A stretch of DNA of 64,000 nucleotides from Bradyrhizobium sp. AZCC 2262 (GCF_036924535.1 NZ_JAZHRT010000001.1:4836001-4900000), one strand, 5' to 3'. Shown: positions 35,540 to 44,886, numbered from the stretch's first letter. Translations and numbers: made by a program. The notes: generated by a model from the sequence alone, not told the origin.

Positions 35540-36904
35540 CTAGAACTGGAAGTAGATGAACGACGTTTCAGCGCCAGCCTCCAGATACATCAGCGCAGCC
35601 ATCGCGCCGTAGAGATATGGCTCCGCCCAGCGAAGTCTTCCCTCGAGCAGCGGAAGGAAACCAAGGTGCTGAATCATGACCGGCAGTGAATAGAGCAGCG
35701 CCAGGCTGTAGAACAGCTTGGTCGGGTTGGGATTTGTGCTCGGCACAAACATGCCCGTGAGGTAACCGACCGCATGATCGAAGTTCGGCAGCTTGAAGAA
35801 AATCCAGAGCATGGTGACGCAGACAAAAACGACCGTCATCTGCGCCGCTCGAAACACCGCAAAGTCGATCGACGCCAGGCGCGCCAACAAGGGGCGTTCG
35901 AGCACCAGCAGCAGGCCGTGCAACAAACCCCACATCAGATAGCCTAGCCCGGCGCCGTGCCAGAGGCCGCCCAATCCCATCACGATCATCAGGTTCAAAT
36001 AGGTCCGCCACAAGCCGTGGCGATTGCCGCCGAGCGGGACGTAAAGATAGGTCCGCAGCCAGGTCGATAGCGAGATATGCCAGCGCGCCCAGAATTCGGA
36101 GAAGGAGGTCGAGATGTAGGGAAGATTGAAGTTGATCGGCAGGCGGTAGCCGAACAGGAGACCAAGCCCGATCGCAATCGCGGAATAGCCGAAAAAGTCC
36201 GCATAGATCTGATAGCTGTAGAGGAAAACGAGCAACCAGCGATCCTGCGTCTGCAGCGTCTCATAGAGCGGGAAGCTCATGTAAGACGTCATTTCATTGA
36301 GGTTGTTCGCAACGTAGAGCTTGAAGAAAAATCCGGTCAGGATCCACTTCGCAACCTCAACAAACGGTACATCCGCGATATATTTCGGATTGATCTGCGG
36401 CATGAACATTTCGGCGCGCGTGATCGGGCCTGAAACCAGCTGCGGAAAGAAGATGATGTAGAGGAAGACGCCCGCCAGCGTCGGCGGCGCCGCCTTCTGC
36501 CGGGTCAGATCGACCAGCAGACTGATGTTGTGGAAGACAAAAAATGAAATGCCGATCGGCAGCGGCAGCTTCAGCAGGAAATCAAGCGGTGCGAAGTCGA
36601 CCAGGCTGGGGGACGCCGGATCAATGAACAGCAGCTTGTATTTGAAGAACGCGAGCAGCGCGAGGTTGAAGGCGATGCCGACTGGAAGCCAGGCCTGCCG
36701 GTTTCGCAATGCCAGGACCAGGAAGAGGTAGGTTCCAAAAACCGCGACGGCCAGCAGCGCCAGCAGTTCAGGTTGGCCATAGCCGTAAAAGAACAGGCTC
36801 GCGAAAACGAGTAGCTGGACCTGAAATACTCGCAGGGCCGGCAGGTAATAGGCCGCAAATACGATCGCGGTGAAGACGCCGAACTGCCAGGAAGTGAAAG
36901 TCAT
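35540..36904 (-). CDS. MBOAT-family O-acyltransferase (AlgI-like)
   Basis: 454 residues, strongly hydrophobic with roughly ten or more membrane segments. LPIGISFFVFHNISLLVD, FWARWHISLSTWLRTYLY and the conserved GGLWHGAGLGYLMWG, whose His is the usual MBOAT catalytic residue, are clear. AlgI-like members carry acyl groups across the inner membrane for O-acetylation of exported glycans. It is transcribed with the SGNH-like gene downstream. Confidence 0.93.
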   Translation of the reverse strand: MTFTSWQFGVFTAIVFAAYYLPALRVFQVQLLVFASLFFYGYGQPELLALLAVAVFGTYLFLVLALRNRQAWLPVGIAFNLALLAFFKYKLLFIDPASPSLVDFAPLDFLLKLPLPIGISFFVFHNISLLVDLTRQKAAPPTLAGVFLYIIFFPQLVSGPITRAEMFMPQINPKYIADVPFVEVAKWILTGFFFKLYVANNLNEMTSYMSFPLYETLQTQDRWLLVFLYSYQIYADFFGYSAIAIGLGLLFGYRLPINFNLPYISTSFSEFWARWHISLSTWLRTYLYVPLGGNRHGLWRTYLNLMIVMGLGGLWHGAGLGYLMWGLLHGLLLVLERPLLARLASIDFAVFRAAQMTVVFVCVTMLWIFFKLPNFDHAVGYLTGMFVPSTNPNPTKLFYSLALLYSLPVMIQHLGFLPLLEGRLRWAEPYLYGAMAALMYLEAGAETSFIYFQF

Positions 36905-37020
36905 GCCGCCCCAACGGTAGTTGGGGGAAGCTCTAGCATCTCGACGTGGGAGGGCCTAGCCGAAACCGGGATTGCCGGGTCGCAGCAGGCCGCTCGATTC
37001 TGGCCTAGTGCACGGGAATT

Positions 37021-37395
37021 CTAATTTCCAGCGGTGTTGAAGCGGGAGAGATCGCAATCGCGTTCGGCGTATTTCACGCGGCGCAGGCCGTCGCGGTCTT
37101 CGATCACGGTCGGCCGGCAACGCGCGCTCCAGGCGGCCTGGGCGGCTTCATCGGCCTTCAGCTCTTCCGCTGTCCGGGACACGATCTTCACGGTGCCGCC
37201 GCCGCCGACGTAGAAATTGGTTTGCTGGCTGGGAAGCAGCGGCGCGCCGGGGGCAGCGGCGGCAGCGGCCTTGGCATCCGCTGCAGCCTGCGCCGCGCGA
37301 GCGGCATCAGCGGCGTGGCCGTGATCCATCGCGAACTGCGCGGACGCGGACGATACCGAAGCGAGGACAATCGAGATTGCGATGAAGACGCGCAT
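37021..37395 (-). CDS. small secreted protein, paralogue of the 37593-37883 product
   Basis: 124 residues from ATG 37395 (AGAGG upstream). A signal peptide (MRVFIAISIVLASVSSASA) is followed by an Ala-rich stretch, then a C-terminal domain WSARCRPTVIEDRDGLRR and VKYAERDCDLSRF. The pair of cysteines and the C-[RK]-P...D-x-[DE]-G...R...YA...C-[DE] spacing are shared with the next small gene. I do not recognise a named family. It is probably periplasmic with one disulfide. Confidence 0.75.
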   Translation of the reverse strand: MRVFIAISIVLASVSSASAQFAMDHGHAADAARAAQAAADAKAAAAAAPGAPLLPSQQTNFYVGGGGTVKIVSRTAEELKADEAAQAAWSARCRPTVIEDRDGLRRVKYAERDCDLSRFNTAGN

Positions 37396-37592
37396 GGACA
37401 CTGCCTCTTGAAATGAATGCCGAACGTCAGGAATGCCCGGCAAGCATTGAGGCGGCGTAAAGCGGCGTGACTAACCGGGCCGCAATTTGGTCGATAAAGA
37501 TTTAGCGGTCTTTCGGGCGCGGCAAGGCGCCATAATTCATCGAGCCAGCGGGCTCGGAATGCTTCTCGCTGGTCGCGAGGCGCGAAAGCGCG

Positions 37593-37883
37593 TTACTCGC
37601 TGCGGCCGAACTCGCAGCCCTTGCGGGCGTAAAGCAGGCGGACGACGCCTTCATCGTCATAGGTGCGCTTCGGCTTGCAGAACGCTTCCCACTTTTCGAT
37701 GCTGGCGCGCCTGGCCTTTTCGTCTTCCTGATCCTGCGCCGCGTTGCGCACCGGATCGTCCACGTAGGACGTCGTGCACACACTTCCATAGAACTTGCTG
37801 TGGGTGCAGCGTTCCACGGTCTGCCAGGCCTGCGCCGATGTCGACAGCAGGGCGAGGGTCGCAATTGCGTAAAGGATTTTCAT
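37593..37883 (-). CDS. small secreted cysteine-containing protein, paralogue of the 37021-37395 product
   Basis: 96 residues: signal peptide MKILYAIATLALLSTSAQA, an N-terminal pair of cysteines (ERCTHSKFYGSVC), then WEAFCKPKRTYDDEGVV and LLYARKGCEFGR. The C-terminal half aligns by eye with the preceding small protein. GGAGCG precedes the ATG. Function unknown; family not recognised. The two genes are separated by about 200 bases without a clear reading frame. Confidence 0.75.
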   Translation of the reverse strand: MKILYAIATLALLSTSAQAWQTVERCTHSKFYGSVCTTSYVDDPVRNAAQDQEDEKARRASIEKWEAFCKPKRTYDDEGVVRLLYARKGCEFGRSE

Positions 37884-38117
37884 GTTGTCGCTCCGCTCGC
37901 GGAGACGTTCTCCGTGCGGTGTAGCTAGCGCCGGAGTCCGTAGAGGCGCAACGGTAACCCTTTGTTAAGCTAAATACCCTCAACAAAGGTTAAATCTGGA
38001 ACTGGCATCCTGTCGCGTTCTGCTACGCCATTCGAAAAATAGCGCCGGGCCAGTTCGGCGACGAGACAACATCGTCCATCGATGACACAGTGAGCGCGCG
38101 ACTAACGCTCGCCCCTG

Positions 38118-38981
38118 CTACACCACAGTCCGGTGCCGCTCGATGCAAGTCTTCAAGACTTCATCCATCGACTTGTTCCACCAGTCGTTGGAAAAAATTT
38201 CGATCTCGGAATAGCCGACAAAGCCCTGCGCCTCGACGGCCGATCGCACAGATGTGATGTCGATGACGCCGTCACCCATCATGCCGCGATCGTTGAGGAT
38301 ATCTTTTGTCGGCACCAGCCAGTCGCAGACGTGAAACGCCAGCAAGCGATCCTTTCCCGCGCGCGCGATCTGCGGCATCAATTCCGGATCCCACCAGATG
38401 TGATAGACGTCGAGCGCGACGCCGAGCGCGCCGGTGCGCTGCGGATCGAGTTGGTCGCAGATATCCAGCGCCTGCTTCGTCGTGTTCACGCAGGCGCGGT
38501 CCGCGGCATAGGCCGGGTGCAAGGGCTCGATCGCGAGCGGCATGTTGGCCTGTTTGGCGTACTCCATCATTTCGGCGATGGCGTCACGGACCTGCGCGCG
38601 CGCGGCCACGATGTCTTTCGAGGCAACGCTTCCCGGCCGCGAATACTGCGGCAGGCCACCGACGACCAGAACGATACAGGGCGCGCCAAGCGCCTTGGCT
38701 TCATCGATGGCGCGGCGATTGTCGTCGCGCGCCTCGATGCGGCGCGCCGCATCCGCCGTGAACATGCCGCCTCGGCAATAGCCCGATAATTCCAGCCCGG
38801 CGTCGCGTACCGCCCGCACCGCACAGTCGAGGCCTATGGCCGCCACCTGATCGCGCCAGGGATCGATGGCGCGGATGCCATGCCGCGCGCAGGCCTCGAC
38901 GATGGCTGTGAGGTCGCCCTGCTTGCGGACCGTCGCCGTGTTCAGCGACAGCCAGCGATGGTCGGAAGAAAAATCGCGCAT
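38118..38981 (-). CDS. sugar phosphate isomerase/epimerase (xylose-isomerase-like TIM barrel)
   Basis: 287 residues from ATG 38981, overlapping the stop of the DUF993 gene by ATGA. It has the AP-endonuclease-2/xylose-isomerase TIM-barrel pattern with probable metal ligands in AIEPLHP (Glu), ALDVYHIWW (Asp/His), AFHVCDW (His) and YSEIEIFS (Glu). Members interconvert keto-sugars or process inosose-like intermediates. It ends a seven-gene catabolic unit whose ABC importer lies at the 5' end. The specific substrate cannot be read from sequence. Confidence 0.88.
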   Translation of the reverse strand: MRDFSSDHRWLSLNTATVRKQGDLTAIVEACARHGIRAIDPWRDQVAAIGLDCAVRAVRDAGLELSGYCRGGMFTADAARRIEARDDNRRAIDEAKALGAPCIVLVVGGLPQYSRPGSVASKDIVAARAQVRDAIAEMMEYAKQANMPLAIEPLHPAYAADRACVNTTKQALDICDQLDPQRTGALGVALDVYHIWWDPELMPQIARAGKDRLLAFHVCDWLVPTKDILNDRGMMGDGVIDITSVRSAVEAQGFVGYSEIEIFSNDWWNKSMDEVLKTCIERHRTVV

Positions 38982-40174
38982 CAGGGCTCGATGCCGCGCG
39001 TTGCCAGCATTGTCTTCATGCGCCGCGTCGCCAGTTCGGGGTTGGAGAGCAGCCCGGCCTTGTCGGCCAGACGAAACAGTTCCGCCAGATGCAGCGTCGA
39101 GCGCGTGCTCTCCTGCCCGCCGACCATGGTGAAATGGTTCTGATGGCCGTTGAGCCACGCCATGAACACGATGCCGGTCTTGTAGAACCGCGTCGGCGCC
39201 CGGAAGATGTGGCGCGACAGCGGTACCGTCGGCCCCAGCACATCGTGGAAGCCAGCCTCGTCGCCGGCAGCCAGCCGCGACAGCGCATAGGACGCCGCCG
39301 GCGCGATGGCGTCGAAGATGCCGAGCAGCGCGTGCGAAAAACCCTTCGCGTCGCCGGCAATCAATTCGGCGTAGTTGAAATCGTCGCCGGTATACATCTT
39401 GACGTTCTTGTCGAGACGCCGGCGCATGTCGATCTCGCGCTGCTTGTCGAGCAGCGAGACTTTTACACCATCGACCTTGGCGGCGTTGGCGTTAATGATG
39501 GCAACCACTATGTCCATCGCCTTGTCGAGGTCTGCCGTACCCCAATAGCCCGCCAGCGCCGGGTCGAACATGTCGCCGAGCCAGTGGATGATCACGGGCT
39601 CGCGGACCTGGCCCAGCACGCGATTATAGACGCTTGCGTAGTCGTCGGCGCTGCGGCCGAGCTTTGCCAGCGCACGCGAGGCCATCAGGATGATGCGGCC
39701 GCCAGCCTTTTCGACCGCGGCGATCTGTTCTTCGTAAGCATGGATCACGTCATCGATGGACTTCGCATCTTCGACCGCGAGGTGGTCGGTGCCGGCACCG
39801 GAAAACACCAGCGCATTGCCCTTTGCCTTCGCCGCCTTCACCGAACGCTGGATCAATTCCAGCGAGGTCGGCCAGTCCAGCCCCATGCCGCGCTGCGCGG
39901 TGTCCATCGCTTCGGCGACGCCGAGGCCGAGGTCCCAGATGTGCTCGCGGAACGCAATGGTCCGATCCCAGTCGATAGCGGATGTTAGCCACGGGTCGTT
40001 ATCCGCGAATGGATCGGCCACCACATGGGCGGCAGAGAACGCCACGCGGTTGAGCGTGCCTTCGAGCTTCGCCGGAAACATCCGCGACGCCGCCAGGCGA
40101 TAGGTTTCGATCGAACGATCCGCCATCGGCAATTTCAGCGACAGCGAAGACATCGGCAAGACTGGCTTGTTCAT
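38981..40174 (-). CDS. DUF993 family protein (dihydrodipicolinate-synthase-like TIM barrel)
   Basis: 397 residues. FSAAHVVADPFADNDPW, GNALVFSGAGTDHL and REPVIIHWLGDMFDP are features I associate with DUF993, a little-studied family annotated as related to dihydrodipicolinate synthase. Lys238 in VDGVKVSLLD sits where a Schiff-base lysine would be in class I aldolases; this is an inference. It is coupled to the isomerase downstream (ATGA) and lies 12 bases after the Gfo/Idh/MocA gene, so the three probably act in sequence, with an aldol cleavage or dehydration as its possible reaction. Confidence 0.87.
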   Translation of the reverse strand: MNKPVLPMSSLSLKLPMADRSIETYRLAASRMFPAKLEGTLNRVAFSAAHVVADPFADNDPWLTSAIDWDRTIAFREHIWDLGLGVAEAMDTAQRGMGLDWPTSLELIQRSVKAAKAKGNALVFSGAGTDHLAVEDAKSIDDVIHAYEEQIAAVEKAGGRIILMASRALAKLGRSADDYASVYNRVLGQVREPVIIHWLGDMFDPALAGYWGTADLDKAMDIVVAIINANAAKVDGVKVSLLDKQREIDMRRRLDKNVKMYTGDDFNYAELIAGDAKGFSHALLGIFDAIAPAASYALSRLAAGDEAGFHDVLGPTVPLSRHIFRAPTRFYKTGIVFMAWLNGHQNHFTMVGGQESTRSTLHLAELFRLADKAGLLSNPELATRRMKTMLATRGIEP

Positions 40175-40186
40175 GGCTAGGCCTCC

Positions 40187-41338
40187 TCACACCTTGATCG
40201 GGGCGACGTCGATCCAGCGCCGCTCGCGCCAGCTCTGCAACGCGCATTCGGCAAGCTGCACGCCCTTGGCGCCTTCCAGCAGCGTGAACTTGTAGGGCGC
40301 ATCCTCGCAGACGTGGCGGATGAACATCTCCCACTGCTCCTTGAAACCGTTGTCGTAGACGACGTTTTCCGGAACCTTCTGCCAGTCGGCGTAGAAATCA
40401 TGGGTGCGCTTCTCGTCCGGATTCCATACCGGCCGTGGCGTCGCCTGCCGGGCCTGGATCACGCAATCGGTCAAGCCCGCCACCGCCGAGCCGTGGGTGC
40501 CGTCGACCTGGAAAGTCACGAGGTCGTCGCGGTAGACCCGCGTCACCCAGCTCATGTTGATATGCGCGATCACGCCGCCCTTGAGGCGGAAGGTGGCGTA
40601 GGCGGAGTCATCGGCGGTCGCCGTGTACTTCTTGCCCTTCTCGTCGAAACGTTCGGGGATATCTGTCGTGCCGAGACAGGAGATGCTCTCGACCTCGCCG
40701 AAGAGATTGTCGAGCACGTAGCGCCAGTGACAGACCATGTCGAGGATGATGCCGCCGCCGTCCTCGCTGCGATAGTTCCACGACGGCCGCTGCGCCTCCT
40801 GCCAGCCGCCTTCGAACACCCAATAGCCGAACTCGCCACGCACCGAGAGCATGCGCCCGAAAAAACCGGAATCGCGCAGGAAGGCGAGTTTCTTCAGGCC
40901 CGGCAAAAACAGCTTGTCCTGAACCGTGCCGTGCTTGAGCCCCTTGGCGTTGGCGAGCCGCAGCACCGCAACCGCCTCGTCCAGATTGGTCGCAATCGGC
41001 TTTTCGCAATAGACATGCTTGCCGGCGTTGATCGCCTTGGTCAGCAGCGAGGGACGCGCCTGCGTGGTGGCCGCGTCGAAGAAGATCGTATCGTCCTTCG
41101 CGGCCAGCGCCTTGTCGAGATCGGTCGACCAGCGCTCGACGTTGAAGCGCTTGGCAAGGCGCTCGACTTTGTCGGCGTCGCGGCCGATCAGGATCGGATC
41201 AGGCAGCATGCGGTCGCCGTTGGACAGCAGCACGCCGCCCTGGTCGCGGATCGCGATGATGGAGCGGATCAGGTGCTGGTTGAGCCCCATCCGGCCCGTC
41301 ACACCGTTCATGATCAGGCCGAGGCGTTTGGTCGTCAT
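40187..41338 (-). CDS. Gfo/Idh/MocA-family NAD(P)-dependent oxidoreductase
   Basis: 383 residues. The N-terminus MNGVTGRMGLNQHLI departs from the usual GxGxxG but keeps a Rossmann start; the diagnostic EKP motif is in HVYCEKPIATN, and the C-terminal sheet domain has DMVCHWRYVLDNLFGE, whose His is a usual catalytic candidate. Members oxidise sugar or inositol hydroxyls. It overlaps the upstream enolase-superfamily gene by ATGA. It is longer than typical inositol dehydrogenases (about 340) and has an unusual loop ALAFLRDSG-type extension near the cofactor site. Confidence 0.9.
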   Translation of the reverse strand: MTTKRLGLIMNGVTGRMGLNQHLIRSIIAIRDQGGVLLSNGDRMLPDPILIGRDADKVERLAKRFNVERWSTDLDKALAAKDDTIFFDAATTQARPSLLTKAINAGKHVYCEKPIATNLDEAVAVLRLANAKGLKHGTVQDKLFLPGLKKLAFLRDSGFFGRMLSVRGEFGYWVFEGGWQEAQRPSWNYRSEDGGGIILDMVCHWRYVLDNLFGEVESISCLGTTDIPERFDEKGKKYTATADDSAYATFRLKGGVIAHINMSWVTRVYRDDLVTFQVDGTHGSAVAGLTDCVIQARQATPRPVWNPDEKRTHDFYADWQKVPENVVYDNGFKEQWEMFIRHVCEDAPYKFTLLEGAKGVQLAECALQSWRERRWIDVAPIKV

Positions 41339-42741
41339 ACTGCTTTCTCCAAAGGAATTCTGGCTGTGGGCTGCTCGAGCGGCGACATCGCCGACCAGTC
41401 TGGATGTACTGAAGTGGCGAAGCCCGGTGCCGTCAGCGATCCCGTCAGGAGATCGCCGTCATGGATCGCGAGCCGAATTTTGTTGCCATCGCGCGCGTAG
41501 AGATCGGGATGCGCGGACAAAAATGCCTCTGCCTCAGTAGCGGGCGTGTCGCCAAAACCGTCGACGTAATGATGGCCGTTGCGCTCGGCATGGGTGACGC
41601 CGATCAGCGCGCCGAGCGCCAGATCCTGCTGCACCGCCAATCCCGCCTGGCAGGTCAAGTCCTCGCCCGCGACGAAGCATTTTTCGCCGGCGGCGCTCCA
41701 TTTGGCCGCGCGGGTCGCGTTGATCACCGACTTGTAGATGCCCTTGCAGGATTTCGAGGAGATACCGCGATAGCCGAGCGCCCGCGCGATCGGAAACGCA
41801 TCGTAGGAGTCGTCAGCCTCGTCGACGATGAAATCGCGACGTGCCAGCGCGCCGAGCGGCGATTGGCGGGTGATGTCGCGCGGCATCGGCTGTTCGATAT
41901 ACAAGAGCTTTGCCGTGATCGGCCGCAACACCGCCTCGCGGTCGAGCCGGTCGACCAGCGCGCTCAAAGCAGCGAGGTCGGCATATTGTTCATTGGCGTC
42001 GAGCGTCACGCGATAGTCGTAGGGCAGCGTGGCGAGTTCCTTGCCGATCCTGATCAGGCGATCCGCATCGTGTGCGGGATCGCCGTTGAGCTTGAGCTTG
42101 AAATAGCGCGCCCCGGCGTTTTCTCTGATGTCGGCGACACCGCCCTCGCCTTCGACCTTGTCGTCCATGCCGACCGTGTGCCGGATCGCCACGCGCTCCC
42201 GCCGCCTGCGGCTCGCAAGAAACTGCGGCGCGTCGACATCAGTCAGATCGCGCGACAACCGCGCATCGATGCCGGCGACATTGGCCGCCATACCATCAAA
42301 GAAGTTGGTCCCAATACAGCGCAGCAGCGCATCCAGGATCGCCTTGTCGATTTCGGCTGGTCCGTAGGCCGCGGCCAGCGGCGGAATGTCTTCCGTGCCG
42401 CAGGCCTCGATCTGCGCGCCGATACAGGCGGCATGCAGGCCGAACGCCGTCTCGAAGCCGGAATGCGTCAGATAAATATTTCGCGCGATCAACAGCGAGC
42501 GCCGCAGCTCGGTAACCGTTTCTTCGGGCGCCAGCTGCGGCCGCTTATCGAACCATTTTGGCACCAGGAATTCGGCGCCGGCGCCAGTGGCCGTACCCTT
42601 ACCTTCGACCTCGATCTCGACGCGCACAAAGGCCTGCGGCGTCGCGTTGATGACGACCGCGCCGAACCGGAACGGCCGGGCGAAGCTGACCGGACGCTCA
42701 AAGAAGGCAATGTCCTTTACGGCCAAGCGATACGGCATCAA
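41335..42741 (-). CDS. enolase-superfamily enzyme (mandelate racemase/muconate lactonizing type)
   Basis: 468 residues, longer than the usual 370-400, with an extended N-terminal capping domain. Catalytic residues can be placed: KxK (K215, K217) in YFKLKLNG, metal ligands D248 (LDANEQY), E283 (YIEQP) and D307/E308 (VDEADD), and a second-side lysine K330 in ISSKSCKG. These fit the muconate lactonizing/dipeptide epimerase-like subgroup, which abstracts a proton alpha to a carboxylate. It follows the importer ATPase by 8 bases and is coupled to the oxidoreductase, so its substrate is likely the imported acid or a first product. Confidence 0.88.
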   Translation of the reverse strand: MMPYRLAVKDIAFFERPVSFARPFRFGAVVINATPQAFVRVEIEVEGKGTATGAGAEFLVPKWFDKRPQLAPEETVTELRRSLLIARNIYLTHSGFETAFGLHAACIGAQIEACGTEDIPPLAAAYGPAEIDKAILDALLRCIGTNFFDGMAANVAGIDARLSRDLTDVDAPQFLASRRRRERVAIRHTVGMDDKVEGEGGVADIRENAGARYFKLKLNGDPAHDADRLIRIGKELATLPYDYRVTLDANEQYADLAALSALVDRLDREAVLRPITAKLLYIEQPMPRDITRQSPLGALARRDFIVDEADDSYDAFPIARALGYRGISSKSCKGIYKSVINATRAAKWSAAGEKCFVAGEDLTCQAGLAVQQDLALGALIGVTHAERNGHHYVDGFGDTPATEAEAFLSAHPDLYARDGNKIRLAIHDGDLLTGSLTAPGFATSVHPDWSAMSPLEQPTARIPLEKAV

Positions 42742-42749
42742 GCCAGCTT

Positions 42750-43598
42750 TCAGTCCAGCGCACTTTGGGTGAAGAAATGCTTGCGTATCCGCTGCACCAG
42801 TTCGGTGAAGGCGGGATCAGCCATCGCGTCCAGCGAGCGCGGGCGCGGCAGCGGCACGTCGTAGATCGCCGCGATCGCGCCGGGACGCTCGGTCATGACC
42901 AGCACGCGGTCGGCGAGGAACACGGCTTCCGGTATAGAATGCGTGATCAGCAAGACGGTCTTGCCGGTCTCGCGCTGAATGCGCATCAGCTCGACATTCA
43001 TCCTCTCGCGCGTCATGGCGTCGAGCGCGCCGAACGGCTCGTCCATCAGCATGATCTTGGGATCGTGCACCAGCGCTCGGCAGATCGAAGCGCGCTGCTG
43101 CATGCCGCCCGAAAGCTGCCAGGGCAGTTTCTTCTCGAACCCTTCGAGGCCAACCAGCTTTAGCAGCGCTTTCGCCCGCGGCAGATATTCGTCGCGCGGC
43201 AGCTTCTTCATGTCGATCGGCAGCATTACGTTGGAAAGGATGTTGCGCCATGGCAGCAGCAGCGCGTTCTGGAACACGATGCCGACATTACCGTGCGGTT
43301 TTGTAACTTGCTCGCCTTCGACGAGAATCTCACCGGTCGAAGGCGGGAGCAGGCCCGAAATCATCTTCAGCAGCGTGGACTTGCCGCAGCCGGACGGGCC
43401 GACCACGACAAAGAACTCGCCTTCGTTGATGTGGAAATCCAGCGGCCGCAGCGACGGCACATCGCCGTCGCGCGAGCGATAGGTTTTCGAGACGCCCGAC
43501 AGCGTGATGCCCGACGCCGCGCCGCCGGTACGATCCGACACCAGGCGCAGATGCGCGCCCGGTGCGCCGAAGTCGGATGGTTTGGTCGCGGGGTTCAT
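42750..43598 (-). CDS. NitT/TauT-type ABC transporter ATPase
   Basis: 282 residues from ATG 43598; the longer frame runs into a palindromic repeat. Walker A GPSGCGKS, Q-loop GIVFQNALLLPWRN, signature LSGGMQQR, Walker B IMLMDEPFGALD and H-loop LITHSIPEAVFLADR are intact. The FQ...LLPW and DEPFGALD forms are typical of the SsuB/TauB/NrtD group. It drives the importer formed with the permease at 44887 and the receptor at 43759. Confidence 0.94.
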   Translation of the reverse strand: MNPATKPSDFGAPGAHLRLVSDRTGGAASGITLSGVSKTYRSRDGDVPSLRPLDFHINEGEFFVVVGPSGCGKSTLLKMISGLLPPSTGEILVEGEQVTKPHGNVGIVFQNALLLPWRNILSNVMLPIDMKKLPRDEYLPRAKALLKLVGLEGFEKKLPWQLSGGMQQRASICRALVHDPKIMLMDEPFGALDAMTRERMNVELMRIQRETGKTVLLITHSIPEAVFLADRVLVMTERPGAIAAIYDVPLPRPRSLDAMADPAFTELVQRIRKHFFTQSALD

Positions 43599-43617
43599 GA
43601 GAAAGGCCCCCTCCACC

Positions 43618-43737
43618 CGTCGTCCCTGCGAACGCAGGGACCCATACGCCGTGCCCTTCGGTTCGGGCACGGGGGTAGAGACCTTCTGCAACAATGCAGG
43701 CCGGTGGCTATGGGTCCCTGCGTTCGCAGGGACGACG
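43618..43737. repeat. family A palindromic dispersed repeat, copy 2
   Basis: A 120-bp element with ends CGTCGTCCCTGCGAACGCAG and CTGCGTTCGCAGGGACGACG. It lies between receptor and ATPase genes inside the importer operon. Confidence 0.9.
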
Positions 43738-43758
43738 ATAGATACGTCATTAGTCTGC

Positions 43759-44757
43759 TCACGAACCGCCCTGCGGCAGGTAGTCGTTGGTGTAAAACGC
43801 CTTCGGATTATCCTTGGCCTTGGCATCCAACCCGCCATATTCGACCATCAGATTGACCGTATCGGTCATGTTCTGATCGGTGACCTGGAACGGCCGCTTG
43901 TTCCTGGTTTCCGGCGTGCGGTAGAGCGGGATCGTCAGCTCAAACCCCTGCGTCAGCGTTTCGATCTTGCCGCCCTTCGGGTTGGCGTCGAGGATCGACT
44001 GCGCGGCGCCTTTCGGATCCTTCTCGGCGGCTTCGACTGCTTTCGTCGTCGCCGACATGAAGCGCTTGACGAGATCGGCATTGGCCTTGACGAAGTCGGT
44101 GTTGGCGACGACGCCCGAGCAGACCATGTTGATGCCGTAGTCGGCGAACTTGATGGCATTCACGTCCTTGCCGGTGGCGTCCTTGATCTTCATCGACTGG
44201 TCCATGACATAGCCGAGCAGAAGGTCAGCCTGGCCGTTGATGACGGCGTTCAGCTTGGTCTGGCCGTCACCGGCGACCGTCTGGAAGTCGCTTTCCTTGA
44301 GGCCGGTCTTCTTCAGGAACAGTGGCCAGATCTGCGTCATCGAGTCAGCCGGCGTGATCGCCACCGTCTTGCCCTTGATGTCCTCGGGCTTCTTGATGTT
44401 CTTTTCGACAAACCCCATTGCCGACATCGGGCTGGTCTGCAGCAGCACGCCGGTGGCGGTGATCGGCGCACCCTTCACCGCGGCGCGCATCATGGTGGGC
44501 ACGTCGACATAGCCGAAATTGGCGGTCTTCGCCGCTACCGCCTGCGTGGTCGCCGCCGAGCCGCGGCCTTCCTGGATTTCGAGGTCGATGCCCTCGGCGG
44601 CATAGATGCCCTTGGCCTTGCCATAATAGAACGGCGCGTGCTCGCCATAGACGTACCAGTTCAGCATCAGCACGACCTTGTCTGCTGCCGATGCCGGAAG
44701 CACCGAAAGCGCAGTCCAGATCAAGGCGGCGGAGATCGCCGCTGTCGTTCGCATCAT
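43759..44757 (-). CDS. NitT/TauT-type ABC transporter substrate-binding protein (NMT1/THI5-like)
   Basis: 332 residues from ATG 44757, six bases after GGAGG; a second ATG follows at once. The signal peptide ends near LPASA. Mature sequence VVLMLNWYVYGEHAPFYYGKAKGIYAAEGIDLEI and FGYVDVPTMMRAAVKGAPI is the NMT1/THI5-like domain used for aromatic, sulfonate or pyrimidine-like ligands. The ligand is unknown but should feed the enzymes encoded downstream. The gene is flanked by family A and family C palindromic repeats within the operon. Confidence 0.93.
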   Translation of the reverse strand: MMRTTAAISAALIWTALSVLPASAADKVVLMLNWYVYGEHAPFYYGKAKGIYAAEGIDLEIQEGRGSAATTQAVAAKTANFGYVDVPTMMRAAVKGAPITATGVLLQTSPMSAMGFVEKNIKKPEDIKGKTVAITPADSMTQIWPLFLKKTGLKESDFQTVAGDGQTKLNAVINGQADLLLGYVMDQSMKIKDATGKDVNAIKFADYGINMVCSGVVANTDFVKANADLVKRFMSATTKAVEAAEKDPKGAAQSILDANPKGGKIETLTQGFELTIPLYRTPETRNKRPFQVTDQNMTDTVNLMVEYGGLDAKAKDNPKAFYTNDYLPQGGS

Positions 44758-44778
44758 TGTCTTCCTCCCGTTTTGCTT

Positions 44779-44856
44779 CGTCATTGCGAGCGAAGCGAAG
44801 CAATCCATTCCTCCACTTGCGGCGCTATGGATTGCTTCGCTGCGCTCGCAATGACG
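44779..44856. repeat. family C palindromic dispersed repeat, copy 2
   Basis: A 78-bp element with CGTCATTGCGAGCG at left and CGCTCGCAATGACG at right, lying between permease and receptor genes of the importer. Confidence 0.9.
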
Positions 44857-44886
44857 TCATCTGTTGGTGTTTCCAGTAATAAATCT

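Noticed and set aside
43618..43737. Repeated palindromes considered as a CRISPR array or insertion-sequence ends
   Set aside because: Copies are scattered, not regularly spaced, have no spacers, and no cas or transposase genes are near. They fit short dispersed palindromic elements.
43599..43838. Extended N-terminus of the NitT/TauT-type ATPase reading through the repeat
   Set aside because: The extension is encoded by a family A repeat and upstream sequence; ATG 43598 gives the normal length for the family.
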